Positions 36,524 to 49,043 of a stretch of 64,000 bases of DNA are shown here, in pieces (position 1 is the first letter of the stretch; each line of letters begins with the position of its first letter). A program made the position numbers and the translations under genes. The notes under the pieces are model-generated. The model made no database searches and was not told the DNA's origin. It worked only from the letters and a program-made list of their open reading frames with translations. The stretch is from positions 62,001-126,000 of the forward strand of contig JAODUO010001333.1 in the NCBI GenBank assembly GCA_025642075.2. Direction: 5' to 3'. The DNA comes from Ridgeia piscesae. Lineage: Eukaryota; Annelida; Polychaeta; Sabellida; Siboglinidae.

Positions 36524-36790
36524 GTGTGATGGGAGACAGACACATCTCAAGTAAAGTCAAGAAATAGGTGATGGCAGACAGGCATACATCAAGTAAACTC
36601 AAGGAACAGGTGATGGCAGACAGACACATCTCAAGTAAACTCAAGAACTAGGTGATGGCAGACAGGCATGCATCAAGTAAACTCAAGGAATAGGTGATGG
36701 GAGACAGGCACGAATCAAGTAAACTCAAGGAACAGGTGATGGGAGACAGGCACGCATCAAGTAAACTCAAGGAATAGGTACTTTGTACAT
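36524..36790. repeat. 42-bp minisatellite in intron upstream of M3 e1
   Basis: Unit AGGTGATGGCAGACAGGCAT plus ACATCAAGTAAACTCAAGGA. Unit starts fall at 36566, 36608, 36650, 36692, 36734 and 36776, exactly 42 bp apart. About six copies with few substitutions. Confidence 0.88.
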
Positions 36791-38232
36791 GTATGACACC
36801 AGTCCACAGACTACCAACTGACAGTGAAACAGCAGGAGAGGGTGTAGGATTATGAAAACAACAGGGAGGTCAGCCATCTAACATTATTTTATATTCCATT
36901 TCCGAACCACCTTGTTCATTCAGTAAACAAAACGTGTGGCCATAGTAAACGATTTATTCAAGTACCGGCTAGAACTCAGGTATATGCTAACAGTTTCTTT
37001 AATAGAACAACAATGAATTGGAACGGGCTATCCGAAACAGTTGTGTCTGCCTCCAAGGTGGACACTTTTAAAGCAAGACTGAGCAAACATTTACATTCAG
37101 TATAGCACTTCCAAACATGACCCATTCCCACCCACATTGGCATAATGACCTTCGGGTTTTTGCGGATTATGACATACAACTGCGAATTACTGGAGCAAGG
37201 CAAGCATGGAACACATGATCAAGGAGGCTGGGAACAGTCTGAGAAGATGGTGAGTAGTAGGCTAATGTGGGCTAAGTGTTCCTATGTTTGAGTATTATTA
37301 TGCAGCCTAGAAATTATATAGTATGTATTGATGCTGGAAACATCAGGAAAATATGTGAACAAGAATTTTTTGTTTGGCAAATTACTAGGGATGTATTTTA
37401 AGCATTTGAATAATGAAATATTGAAATAAAGATATTAAAATTATGTTTACCTCAAGACCATTAAGGTCATGGAACTACAAACGGTGGAGTGGAAATGGTG
37501 GTATACAAGAAACATGAGGAACAATAACCACAAATTGAGCACCAGGATCAAAGCCAGGCTCACCACTGATACACAGGGATATAAGAGAAGAACAACCCTA
37601 AACTATGTTATTCCTTCCCGCCAAGGACAAAACCAAGGAACAACTCATCACAATAAGTGGCATTACAAAATACCCATTCTAAACCTGTTGACAGTTATCT
37701 GGAGTCACTAACCACTCTACAGTTTGTATATTTCTCCAACAGATGGCAACTGGCAATTACACAATTTTGTAAATAGCTTAAAATAACAATGATGGTGTTT
37801 TTCAAATATTTCAGTTGATAAATGTAAGTTTAGAGTCCAACAATGTGAAGGAATATAGAAACAGTGAACTTGAAAGGAAACACAGTAATTACACACACTT
37901 ACAGTGCTCCAGTGTTAGCAAATTAATATATAGATCCTACCCAAGTGTGTAACTGTGACAGAACTATTCTATTATATAATGAACGCCACAATGTGATGAT
38001 GACGAAAGTATTGCTTATACATCACATAAATAATGGCAGATGACTCTTTTAAAACTGAAGGACAACCAGCTACGATGACAGAGAATAAAGTTTGAAACTT
38101 TGAATTGGCTAGTCATTACATCACCTAAAATGTGTACAAGTCGTTTTGCAGCAGCAGTTATATGGAGTCCATTCATTTTCATGTTTTCTGTAACTGGAAA
38201 TGAGGCAAACGTGAACACGAAAAGACACCTAC

Positions 38233-38649
38233 CTGAATAATGTTTAGGTCTACAGTGTTCGACACACTCCCAATGGATATTTTCTGGCTGATGGTCAGTT
38301 GTCGCTTATAGTTTGAGTCCTTGATCAAATCCACCTTTGCCTTGACAGCTAACCGCAAAACCGACAACCAATTCATCTCCGTGACCTTGACCCCACACGG
38401 AACAATGATATCGTCGATGTAGGAGTGGGGCCAGCCTATCACAGCCTGGGGGATACTTGTTCCGTCCGAGCATTTCCTGTCTCCAGATTCAATCCCCAGG
38501 ATCCCAAAGACTGTTATCTCACATGTGTCATTACTTGAGTGGAGAGTTTCAGATGAGGCACAAATGAATCGTGGGGGGAGTGTCGCAGCGAACTCAATGT
38601 ATTCAACATCCTCTCCCTCGGTCACTGTCAGTGGGCCCTTGGTCACCAC
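38233..38649 (-). CDS. M2 e17: beta-rich domain before the next VWD
   Basis: 417 bp. VVTKGPLTVTEGEDVEYIEF, RFICASSETLHSSNDTCEIT, PQAVIGWPHSYIDDIIVPCG, ending NIIQ (others KVIE). The acceptor region and first codons resemble the unit of the minisatellite that begins just upstream of the exon. Confidence 0.88.
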
Positions 38650-38689
38650 CTACAGGAATATGTATAATGTAATATCACAGGACCTATTG

Positions 38690-39645
38690 TCATGGGCCCT
38701 TCATTACCATAATAAGCAGGAACATGTATACTGCTATACCGTGCTGCCTTTAATCATCACCTGTAGGATAAAGGCTCTTGTACAACACATGCAGAGACTC
38801 GTATCAAACAACACTACATGGCCCTTGGTTAACTCATGCATGAACATGCATTAAGAAACACTACAGTGCCTGTGGTTAACACATGCATGAACACACATAA
38901 AGAAACTCTACAGGGCCATTGGTCAACACATGCATGAACACACATAAGCAACCATACACGGCCCTTGGTCAACACGTGTGAATATGCATAAACCTACACT
39001 ACGGGGCCCTTGGTCAACACATGCATGAACACACAAAAAGCAACCCTATAGGGCCCTTGGTCAACACATGCATGAATATGCATAAACCTACACTACAGGG
39101 TCATTGGTCAACATATGCATGAAACACATACGCAACCATACAGGGCCCTGGGACAACACATGCATGAACATGCATAAAGCTACACTACAGGGCCCTTGGT
39201 CAACACATGCATGAATATGCATAAAGCTACACTACGGGGCCCTTGGTCAACACATGCATGAACACACATAAAGCAACCCTATAGGGCCATTGGTCAACAC
39301 ATGCGTGAACATGCATAAAGCTACACTACAGGACCCTTGGTCAACACACGCATGAATATGCATAAAGCCACACTATGGGGCCCTTGGTCAACACATGCAT
39401 GAATATGCATAAAGCAACTCTACAGAGCCCGTGATCAACATATGCGTGAACATGCATAAAGCAGCACAAGGCCCATGGTCAACATATGTGTGAACACACA
39501 CAGCAACACTACAGGGCCCATGGTCAATACATGCATGAGCATGAATAAAGCTACATTACATGGCCCTTTGTGAACACATGCATGAACCTGCCTAACGCTA
39601 CACTACAAGACCCCTGGCCAATACATGCGTGAACATGCAACATTT
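38690..39645. repeat. ~47-bp minisatellite seeded from the e17 splice acceptor (M2 intron 16)
   Basis: About 20 copies of a unit containing GGGCCCTTGGTCAACACATG and AACATGCATAAAGCTACACT. The unit's GGGCCCTTGGTCA equals the first codons of exon e17 on the plus strand, and the copies nearest the exon (38650-38790) also keep CACC.TACAGGA-like acceptor sequence. Copies further away are more uniform. Confidence 0.85.
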
Positions 39646-39950
39646 TTTAAAACTGAGTCCTTGGTCTATGCCTGATAACTACACTGTGAGAATAAACCAT
39701 ATCAGTATAATTCTAGTCATTACTCTAAAATATTCAGGGAACTTCCATCATAAATATAATGAAACAGTTATATTAATACCATTGTACACGTACAACTATT
39801 ACAATAATGAGGTGATCTTTTTATTATAATTTGTTTATGTAAAATTGCAAATATAACACTGTTTTACAACTTATACAATTGAAGTTTAGAGATTGTTCAG
39901 TGAACATATTTTTACACAATTACAGAATAAAGATTGTTGGGTGTACATAC

Positions 39951-40040
39951 CTTAACTCCTGGCTTGTATGGTAGACTGTCAGTAGGACATTTGAACGTGT
40001 TACACTGGCCCTCAAAGCATGTGTAAACACGGCAAATAAT
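39951..40040 (-). CDS. M2 e16: Cys-rich linker exon
   Basis: 90 bp. IICRVYTCFEGQCNTFKC, PTDSLPYKPGVK. Ends phase 0 with donor GTATGT. Separated from e17 by a 1.3-kb intron mostly filled with a 47-bp minisatellite. Confidence 0.86.
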
Positions 40041-40530
40041 CTGGAAAATTAACAACATACTGTTTTATGTAAAGGCAGAGTTGCTTCCACCCAAAAACAA
40101 TAAACCATGGGTATCACCTATCTCACTTACAGCATACATTTACAGTGACATCAAACTAAGAATTGTTCACCAAACAATGTTTCTCACGTAAATGAAAGAC
40201 CTATAACAGCATTTCAACGGGTATATTGCAGTGAGGGATAAGGTCAGAATTTAAAATAAACTGGTTTTGTTCAAACTGCTTTTGTTGCCATGTTATCCTA
40301 AACATTTTTGGGATACACTAAACTGTCAATAACACGATAATAATACAATGTTAATTATTTAGTGCTAATATCTGAATGGCAGATGAAGAAACTGTATAAT
40401 GAAATAAAATATTGTCCTCCTTTGGCATCCCTATATCGGTGGGGTGAGGTTGGCGTTGGTAACAATTTAATAACAATATCAAATAATAATAAACAATATA
40501 TTAAATACGAGTTCTAAAGAGTTCACTGAC

Positions 40531-40796
40531 CTGGTCAATCTTCTGGAAGGATTTAAGTGATTCACCGGACAGCACCCACTCAAATTTTCCACCCCTTGCG
40601 TCAGACGACGTGACTGTGTTTGTCTTATTGACAGCTCCGTTAATAACCCACTGGAGTTCATACTTCACATTTGTTTCTTTTGCGGTAGAAACTTCACACT
40701 TTAGGCTGAAGACGCTGAAGTCGTCTGGGCCATTTGCGGTAGCATTTTCGCTCCGTACCAGTTGAATTTCTGGCAGTTCGGGCAAACTGGGGTATT
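40531..40796 (-). CDS. M2 e15: domain resembling Ig
   Basis: 266 bp. YPSLPELPEIQLVRSENAT, FSVFSLKCEVSTAKETNVKY, ELQWVINGAVNKTNTV and SGESLKSFQKIDQ. Has an extra NKT sequon relative to the SKT of M3. Confidence 0.86.
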
Positions 40797-40819
40797 CTGA
40801 TACAACAAAAAATAAATTA

Positions 40820-40821
<2 letters not shown>

Positions 40822-40902
<81 letters not shown>
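40822..40902. repeat. GT microsatellite bordering inverted-repeat element, M2 intron 14
   Basis: Pure GT, about 40 repeats, joining directly to the left end of the element at 40901. Confidence 0.92.
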
Positions 40903-41654
40903 TGTGTTCTAACAAAACGAGTTTTATGTCAAAAAACTAAACAAATTTAGTTACCGTAGTCACATCATTGGAAAGAAAATATATTAATTTTCCAGCGGTG
41001 TGAAAATGATGGACCTATCTCACGGCCAGTTATTGAACGCTGAATATGCCTGGGGTAGAAATTTTCAAACAGAGAAAACACACTTGAATTTCGCGGTCAT
41101 ATAAGCACATGATCGAGTACATCAACGTTCCAACATCAGGCGTTTTGCTTCCATTACTTCATTTGATGCGTTCGAAATAACTTCCCAAGTCATATTCATG
41201 GTCGACGATACTAACTGTTTACTGACATTATTACAATATAATCCGAGTATTTAACAATGTTTTCTAGCAGCAAACCTATTGATCAAGCTTGTTTATAGTT
41301 AGCGAATGTGCACTGCGCATTTACTCACAGCTCTAATCCAATCAGGGGCCCATTATTATTCCCGCCCCACGTCCAGTGATGTTTGGTTGCAGATAGGCTT
41401 CTCGCATAAACAAGTGCGAATAATTAGTTCTGTGTTACGAAATTCATGCGTGAAATGTTGCATTGTCTTTATAAACAGGCTATAAAATGTATTACATAAT
41501 AATATAACTGAGAAATAAGCACTGCCATAGATATCAAAGTATGCTTTGGTGACAAAAAGTCAAAATCATCAGAAATCATTGTTGCATGTATAATACGGTG
41601 TTTTTTTGAAATCAAGTTCGCTAGCATACAACTCATTTCATTAGAACACGTCAC
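40901..41654. mobile_element. 0.75-kb inverted-repeat element in intron 14 of M2
   Basis: Left end GATGTGTTCTAACAAAACGAG and right end ACTCATTTCATTAGAACACG are imperfect inverted repeats. A GT tract lies on the left (40822-40902) and a GT/GCGT tract on the right (41655-41740). M1 intron 14 runs straight across this place (ACATATATTTGCAACTA), so it is an insertion. Related sequence of about 430 bp lies in intron 4 of M4 and M5. MITE-like; no coding frame. Confidence 0.62.
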
Positions 41655-41699
41655 ACACACACGTGTGTGTGTGTGTGTGTGCGTGCGTGCATGCTTGTG

Positions 41700-41739
<40 letters not shown>

Positions 41740-42203
41740 TGTATATGTATATGTTTGCAACTAAAGGTACCTGTAATTCTTTATACCATACAATTTATCA
41801 ATGTATCCCCATGCACAGAATTGTAGTATATAAAATATTCCTCTCTGCCCTTTTTCCTGAACAATATTCAATGTATCTGTGAGGACATACCACAATTATA
41901 CACTTACCAAACAGCCAATGCAAATTTTCAATTCGACTAATTATATTTTCCAAGAAATAACAGCATTTAGCAAGCTCAGTATATAGCTGTAGTGATATAT
42001 TGCATTATGATTTCTATAGAGTAAATGATAAGTCTGCATAACCACTATTTATTTTACTGTTCTGTCATTCATAAATTAACAGGTAAAACTATTTAACAGT
42101 GACTTGTGCAACAAGTGTCAACAGAACATTAATAAATACAAACAGCATCAATATAGTGAACAGATAGTGACACCAATACATGTATATAGCCTGAAATACT
42201 TAC

Positions 42204-42224
42204 TTCCTGTAAGTTGTTCCAGGG
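42204..42224 (-). CDS. M2 e14: 21-bp micro-exon
   Basis: Reads LEQLTG between split codons. Acceptor ttcag immediately after a pyrimidine run; donor GTAAGT is a perfect consensus. Same length and phase in all four modules where it can be seen. Confidence 0.75.
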
Positions 42225-42630
42225 CTGAAAAAGAACGAACAGTATCATGATGCAAATTTGTGTAATTATGACAACCATAAAGATCAAAACATGTTGAAAT
42301 ATGACAGCAAAATGAGACAAAAAGCAACATACCTAGGACATCAGTTATCACTGCTACTGTATATTAGTTATATTTTCAACTTATGCTGACTTTCTCATAT
42401 CTGCTGTTGCCAATTACATTACAGCTAACTTTAAGCCAGTGGCCTTCTTGAAGAAAAGAACATATTTCACTGCATAATTCTAAAAGGAATTTTAACTGTA
42501 GTGGGATTTTTAACTTCATTGGCAGGCATCAGATCTAAAGTGACCGAACATGGTGAGCGTGCATCAGCATCTGGGAGAAGACACCTCCACATCACCCCCA
42601 AAGTTAGCATATAAAAATACAAATACATAC

Positions 42631-42849
42631 CATCCACTTCCACAAGCTCATAGTAGTTATATGAAGGCTTTTTCTGTGACAACTTGGCAGACTTTGACAG
42701 GTAGCAGTTTCTATTAATAGACCAAGTAAAGGAGCGACAAATCTTCTCATCACGACAAAGTCTCTTGCACTCAGACAGTATCTTGTTACTGAGTTTCTTG
42801 TAGTATTCACTGACACCAGCCCTTGGAGTCTTTTTCCAGTAAGTGGTCT
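42631..42849 (-). CDS. M2 e13: PAN/Apple-like domain
   Basis: 219 bp, phase 1 to 1. TTYWKKTPRAGVSEYYKKL, LSECKRLCRDEKICRSFTWS, NRNCYLSKSAKL, then YNYYELVEVD. Same four Cys as M1 e13. Only M1 and M2 keep this exon in the window. Confidence 0.82.
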
Positions 42850-43309
42850 CTGTAGTTAATAAAAACATCAGAGACTTACAGCAATTTAAACCTGTTCTAT
42901 TAAAATGTTGTGTGCAATGTCTATATTTTTTACATATCTGTAATACTGTAATTTCCTTAGTTTCAACCACAATAACAATATGTCAGAATATATGATTATT
43001 TGAATATGTCAAACAAAACATGTCACTATTAAATATGGGTTGCATGAGGTGTTAGCTACATAGTTTCAGAACAGGAAGGAACCCACATTAAGAAATAAAC
43101 CTCAAAATCAACAATATAATTCATACAATAGGGTTTACTCATTTGCTACAGCGCAATGCAAATAGCAAAGTCAGCAAACATAAGAAATAGTATAACAATT
43201 TTTTTGTTTCAACCTACAATATGACAGTAGTGAAAGTAATTATACTAGCACCAAAGGTATTATGTTGAGTAGCTACTTAAAGTTGGGTGTAAACAATAAT
43301 ATAACTCAC

Positions 43310-43930
43310 TCAGCTCGCATTTCTTGAGGTTGTCGGCCTCTGCCTCGTCTACCGCCCTGTCAAAAATCTGCAGGCATGACACACGACCCTTGAACTTGTT
43401 GGTATCCCCTGCAATGGCTCCAAGATAGATGGTAGAATGTGTGGCCAACATGTCGTGTTTGGGTGTGTCTGATACAGCCTCCTGTTTGCTGTCAATATAC
43501 AGGTAAGTCTTCCCAGTGTCGTAATCATATGTACCTCCAACATGATACCATTTCTTTGCATCAACCTTCGCCTTTACCTCAGTGATCAAGTCAGTGGTAT
43601 TACGGTTCACAACACGAAAGACAATTTCTCCATTTGTCTTATCATAATATAGCCCCACACCTCTGACAGTGCCATAGTTCACGACTGAGCCCGACTCTTC
43701 AACATACACATGCAGGAATACTGACAATGAATATTTGGTGTCAAGTTTTGCAATGTTCTCGATCTTCATTTGGCTTTCTGCAGCACCAGTGAACATTGTG
43801 GCACCATTCTCTGTGTTGTCAGGGCCAGACACGATGATGGTGTTGTGTATGGATGTGACAGTGCCCAGACCCATCAAGTCAATTATTCCAGCACAACCAG
43901 TCAATGCAAACTTCCCCAGTGGATATGACC
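43310..43930 (-). CDS. M2 e12: LamG-like domain
   Basis: 621 bp. YPLGKFALTGCAGIIDLMG, YSLSVFLHVYVEESG, KWYHVGGTYDYDTGKTYLYI and GRVSCLQIFDRAVDEAE. The first Cys pair residue is followed by AGIID where others have GGIID. Acceptor ttcag, donor GTGAGT. Confidence 0.9.
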
Positions 43931-44520
43931 CTGAAGAGGAAAATATGTAAGTTGATATGTGTGATCTCATTATTTAAATAGTACTAGATGGTGAGGAGAG
44001 GGAAATGGAGGAGGACAGACAGGGAGAGGATAGGAGAGAGGTAAAGGGAGGGAGAAGTAAGAGAGGAAGAGGCATACGGAGGGTGAGAGAGGAAGGAGAT
44101 AGATGGAGATGGGGGAGAGAGGTGGGGAGAGAGAGGGTTACCTGTTCAGCATGTGGTCTTTGACATTGACTTCGCATTTATTTATTTTTTATATTTAATC
44201 TTTCTAATAAAGTTTGATTTTGTTATCCACCATCCTCCCTGTAAAACACAGGAATATATGATAGAGTGCAATCTAGTTGTAATGGACATATTTCCCTGCT
44301 GTGAATAAGTACAAGAGGCTTTTCCTAAGCTTTTTCCTAGGAGAAAGCAGATTGACCCCCACTGATATGGAGTAATTTGTAATTACTGTTTTGCGCTAGC
44401 TGGTACTAGTGGTTTGTAACACGTATGATTAGGATTTGTAGATAATGGTTAATGATACCATACCGGCTTCCTGTATATGTATTGACACAATTTTCTATGA
44501 GGATGGTTAGTACAACTTAC

Positions 44521-44635
44521 TTCCTATGACACTCCACTGTTCCTTGCTGATGCCAGGCTTACAACCCAACCGGGTGTCTTGTGGTTTCAGCCCTCCATCA
44601 ACTTGACATGTGTTGTCAATGTAACATGTGTTGGC
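44521..44635 (-). CDS. M2 e11: small Cys domain (N-T-C-x-I-D-x-x-C)
   Basis: 115 bp. ANTCYIDNTCQVDGGLKPQD and CKPGISKEQWSVIG; three Cys. Equivalent to the NTC.IDG.C...G..NP..C..C segment of VWDE proteins. One base out, which the LamG exon completes; this shows that e11 is not a last exon. Confidence 0.86.
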
Positions 44636-45049
44636 CTGCACAAAGACCTGACTTTGTATGTAATATGCAACAGTTGTAGGAAGTTTTATTGCAACCATTT
44701 CCTGTTTGGGATTCCAAGAATGAACCTAGTAGGGTTGACTTGAATGTGAACTGATGTAGACTTTCTAATTATATAATTATACTTTAGAATTTAATAAGAT
44801 GAGTACTGATCGTTCTACATGAACAATTATACTTGCAAATAGCAAGTATATTTCATACATGTTTCAAGTACTTACAGCTTATGTATTTTTAAGATGAAAT
44901 AAAACTGATCAACTGTTTTGCCAGTGTGATACACAACACTGATCACCTATCCTGATTATATCCACAATGTACAGCATTGTATTTCCCAAACAGTTAGTAA
45001 TTGGCACCCGAACAATACTATTGGTAATCATTATGACCGAAATGTACTT

Positions 45050-45051
<2 letters not shown>

Positions 45052-45099
<48 letters not shown>

Positions 45100-45102
45100 C
45101 CT

Positions 45103-45148
<46 letters not shown>
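45052..45148. repeat. Duplicated TA block, intron 10 of M2
   Basis: Two TA tracts, each followed by GACCTAACA, which suggests duplication of tract plus flank. Confidence 0.85.
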
Positions 45149-45574
45149 CCTAACAGCCATGTATTTTGGCATAGTATGCAATGTACTTGGCATCAATCCT
45201 GCTCTCCACATATCATTGCTCATTACAACCAAAATGTCATAACTTGATCAACATAGCTGTGAACTGAGGTATCCAGTACATCGTTTTACATCACAATGCA
45301 CCGCTGTGACACTAACCATCATTGCAACACTGCCACACATTGAACCACATTGCACGCCCCACTGAAATACCATGCACCACTTTAACGCATTGCACTTAGT
45401 TACACCGTGCACCACTTCAACACCACGCCCCACTGAAATACCATGCACCACATTAACACATTGCACTTAGTTACACCATGCACCACTGTAACATCACACA
45501 TCATTATAACAGCAATCGTCACTATAACACCATGCACAAGTGAAGCCACAGTAACACCATGATTATACCCTGAC

Positions 45575-45802
45575 CTTTATTTCACATCTTTTATCGTTGT
45601 CAAAGCTGCAAGTGCGACACAGGTCATCATAGTTGAGCAGTGTCACCCACGGTGACCACACGACACCAATGCACTTCACACGGATGATATAGCTGCCCTT
45701 AGGGTCTGGCAGAGTACACATCATCTGATTGGTTCCCATGTACTCTGCTGTCACAATCGTCACATGTGACGCACCCAACACCTTCCATGATGTGATACTC
45801 AG
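45575..45802 (-). CDS. M2 e10: TIG-like domain, C-terminal part
   Basis: 228 bp, phase 0 to 0. LSITSWKVLGASHVTIVTAE, MMCTLPDPKGSYIIRVKC and LCRTCSFDNDKRCEIK. Donor is GTCAGG, a less common +3 base that is shared with other copies of this exon. Confidence 0.86.
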
Positions 45803-45900
45803 CTGGAACACAAATGATTGTATCGAGGTTTTACAATGATTCAACTGTGGTAAGAAATACAACAATGATGTGATGTAACACAACGCCAGTATCCTCGCAG

Positions 45901-46310
45901 TCTAGACACTCCTGTAATTACTCCACCATCAGAATTACTGTAACACCCATAAGCTTTGGTATAGTGAGAATCCACAATGCTTTTTTTGCATTTCCACATT
46001 TTTGATGATACTTCCAATTTGAAAAATTTCACTAAGATTGACCATTGTTGTTGTTAATGTATTCATCTCTTCTTTCCATCTATATGCATATATGTCTATA
46101 ACAAGTCTAGACACTCCTGTAATTACTCCACCATCAGAATTACTGTAGCACCCATAAGCTTTTGTATAGTGAGAATCCACAATGCTTTTTTTGCATTTCC
46201 ACATTTTCGATGATACTTCCAATTTGAACAATTTCACTAAGATTGACCATTGTTGTTGTTAATGTATTCATCTCTTCTTTCCATCTATATGCATATATGT
46301 CTATAACAAG
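45901..46310. repeat. 205-bp direct tandem duplication in intron 9 of M2
   Basis: The stretch starting TCTAGACACTCCTGTAATTA at 45901 begins again at 46106 and ends both times with GCATATATGTCTATAACAAG. Only a few bases differ, so the duplication is recent. Confidence 0.9.
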
Positions 46311-47180
46311 TTCTTAAAGAAAACCCACCATTAAGCAGGATTCCAACTTACTCTCACAGCATATCAAAACATTGTATCCTATGTAGATGATTTTATTATT
46401 GCTTCAGCATTGCACTTTATAACATCATTATTTGACTACTTCAAGAAAGGCTTCAAGAATTCTCCCCTAGATATATTGCTACTTACTGTGTTAAGCTATA
46501 CACTGAAGAATATACAACAAAGTATCAAATTCATGAGCACAGTCATGTTTTTGTGTCTTCAAAAGATTATTAATTATAAGTGTGCTAAAGTATGACTGGT
46601 TTACATAATATTAGGATTGTGACCTATTGATGGTTGGGCAATTGATTATGGCTTCACAAAGGTCAAGGTCGTTGTGATATTTATTCATTTTTGGGGAAAG
46701 TTTAGGCTGTATCTAATTTTAAATGTGCGTTATCGACCTTCATATTATTATACTCAACAACATATTTTTGGTTAAATTCTTGGCATTCTCTGCAATCTTG
46801 TAAACTGAAAATGTTCATGAACGACACTTGCCTTCAACGTTTATACCGTGTGTGACATTGACATACTTTCAACAGTAACATGGGGGTGACTTTTATAAAA
46901 TTGAATTTAATTTCTTTTCAGGAATTTCCCCAAGAGCATAATATCTTCGTGAAGCAGTCCCCCAAACCTCGACTTTAAGTGCATGAAGATATTTTGGTTG
47001 AATATAAGTATATTTACAATATAGTTGTTACTATAATTATAATAAAAATGTATTTTGGTATTTCATCCTATTTTGTTATTTATTTACCAGCGGAAAGATA
47101 ACCACAGGAGAGATAAACTGTCAGTAAACCAGCACAGCCACGCTCGTGGCATGCAACCATGTGATGACTATTCCACTTAC

Positions 47181-47356
47181 CTCAATCTTTGTGAACTCAC
47201 ACTGCATGGCGTCAGACTCAAAGAATCCTTCTCCCGTTATGACAACTTTCTTACAGAAGCCATTGCAGTTCAGTTCAGTCTTTACAATTGAAGGAGGTTT
47301 CCCACCATCAATGGAACAGTCTGGACCTCGGAATGGTGTGTTACATACGCATACAC
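47181..47356 (-). CDS. M2 e9: second half of EGF-like domain, then TIG-like start
   Basis: 176 bp. VCVCNTPFRGPDCSIDGGKP closes the EGF-like fold (CxC....F.G.DC). NCNGFCKKVVITGEGFFESD and CEFTKIE begin an IPT/TIG-like beta domain that continues in e10. Acceptor tatag. Confidence 0.88.
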
Positions 47357-47710
47357 CTATAGACACAGCAAGAAACATACATTTATTTTGTGAAGAGTTT
47401 TATTTTCAACAAACACGTAAAATCAAATGGAACTTAAATGATCAATACATATAACAATTGGGCTAAATAAATATGCAGTAGTTAATTCTTTTATTTCTAC
47501 TTTCCGCAACTTTGCTTCAGGAGAATAGAAAATAATTATATTAACATACTTGTATATGTAGTATTGTGTACATGTGAACACTGAGTAAATGGGTATGCAT
47601 ATTACAATCTTCTTCATTCAAAGTTGTCCAATGGGCCAAGATTACACTTAAACTGCATACATTTAAACGTTTGCTAGTACATTATCAACGCAAAATGACC
47701 AAACACATAC

Positions 47711-47909
47711 CAAGTTTGCAAGCTCCTTGCCCATTGCAAATGCCTTTCTCCTCATCTCCTGGACACAGTTTGTCACCAATCGCTACAAGTGGATTTTCTT
47801 CATCAGGGTTGTCTGGTTTTTGGAATTCTTCATTTCCCTCCAACTCTCCCTTGCATTTCTCAAGTGCAGAGTCAATGGAAGCCATAGCCGACGTAAGGTC
47901 ACCGGCAAT
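47711..47909 (-). CDS. M2 e8: helical linker and first half of EGF-like domain
   Basis: 199 bp. IAGDLTSAMASIDSALEKCK matches the helix TGDTS.A.SA.E..K..C seen in VWDE proteins; then an acidic/Pro linker and LCPGDEEKGICNGQGACKL, the first Cys of an EGF-like domain. One base out. Confidence 0.86.
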
Positions 47910-48028
47910 CTACAAGTGGGAGATACTCAGTAGGTGTCATCCACTAGAAAGTATTACTGTGTAATACTCTAAACAATACTCTTCTGTAATAATGTCAATC
48001 ATAGGAGAGATCATAGGCCATCATTCAT

Positions 48029-48029
<1 letters not shown>

Positions 48030-48090
<61 letters not shown>
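48030..48090. repeat. TA microsatellite, intron 7 of M2
   Basis: Pure TA, about 30 repeats. Confidence 0.9.
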
Positions 48091-48093
<3 letters not shown>

Positions 48094-48287
48094 TTTCATC
48101 ACACGTTCGACAAAAGTTTTAGAGAAAACAAAATGTTATCAATATAGTTATTATACATGTTGTCAAGATGGTTCCCACATAAAACATGCAGATTGTGAAA
48201 CAACCATACCAAAACTATGTATGTATATATAAATATATGTTTATGTATATACATATTATATGTATATTCATATTGTTTACTTGCTTT

Positions 48288-48359
<72 letters not shown>
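48288..48359. repeat. Second TA microsatellite, intron 7 of M2
   Basis: Pure TA, about 35 repeats, 200 bp from the first tract. Confidence 0.9.
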
Positions 48360-48362
<3 letters not shown>

Positions 48363-49043
48363 TATATACAGTAAGCAGATAAGGATAGCAGTAATAAAGC
48401 AAGTAAGCAATATGAATCAATATTAAATAAAATGACAAGTTAAGAGAAAATAATACAATTTCTAAATTTAAAGAGAAAGACAAAGTTTAGAAAGAAGTGT
48501 TTTAAGTTGCTTCTTGAACATGTTGAGGCAGTCTGTAGCAGGCATGACAAGGGGCAAACTGTTACCGAAACATGGAGCTACGAATCATGAAACATATGTT
48601 CCATTTCTGAGGCATAACATGGTTTCATGGTCAATTGTGTAAAATGCTGCTGAGAGTGGCACAAGTGTTGTAGCTTTGAACTCATAGAATATATACCAAG
48701 CAAATAACTAAGTCTGACTCAACACTATTGCCTGAATAAGGCTTATTTGGAAACTGGCCATTTTGTTTGCCATTTTAACACACTCTGAGGTCATATTTTC
48801 CAAAATGTGTACATTATTAGAGGCTTACATAACATAATTCCACCATCAACTCTTAAGAACATAATATTTATTAGTAAATGAAAATCTAGGAACCTACTGC
48901 TTCCTTTTAAGTAAAGTATGAAACAGCTGCTGAGCATAGATATAAAAATAAAATGTGTTCGTTTGCATATTTATATTTATGTGTTTGTGTTTGTGTGCGT
49001 GTCTGTTCACGTGTTACTGCTGTGCATGCATGGATAACCTCAC

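Noticed and set aside
38690..39645. CRISPR-like repeat array
   Set aside because: Units are head-to-tail and have no unique spacers, the setting is an animal intron, and the unit matches a neighbouring exon border.
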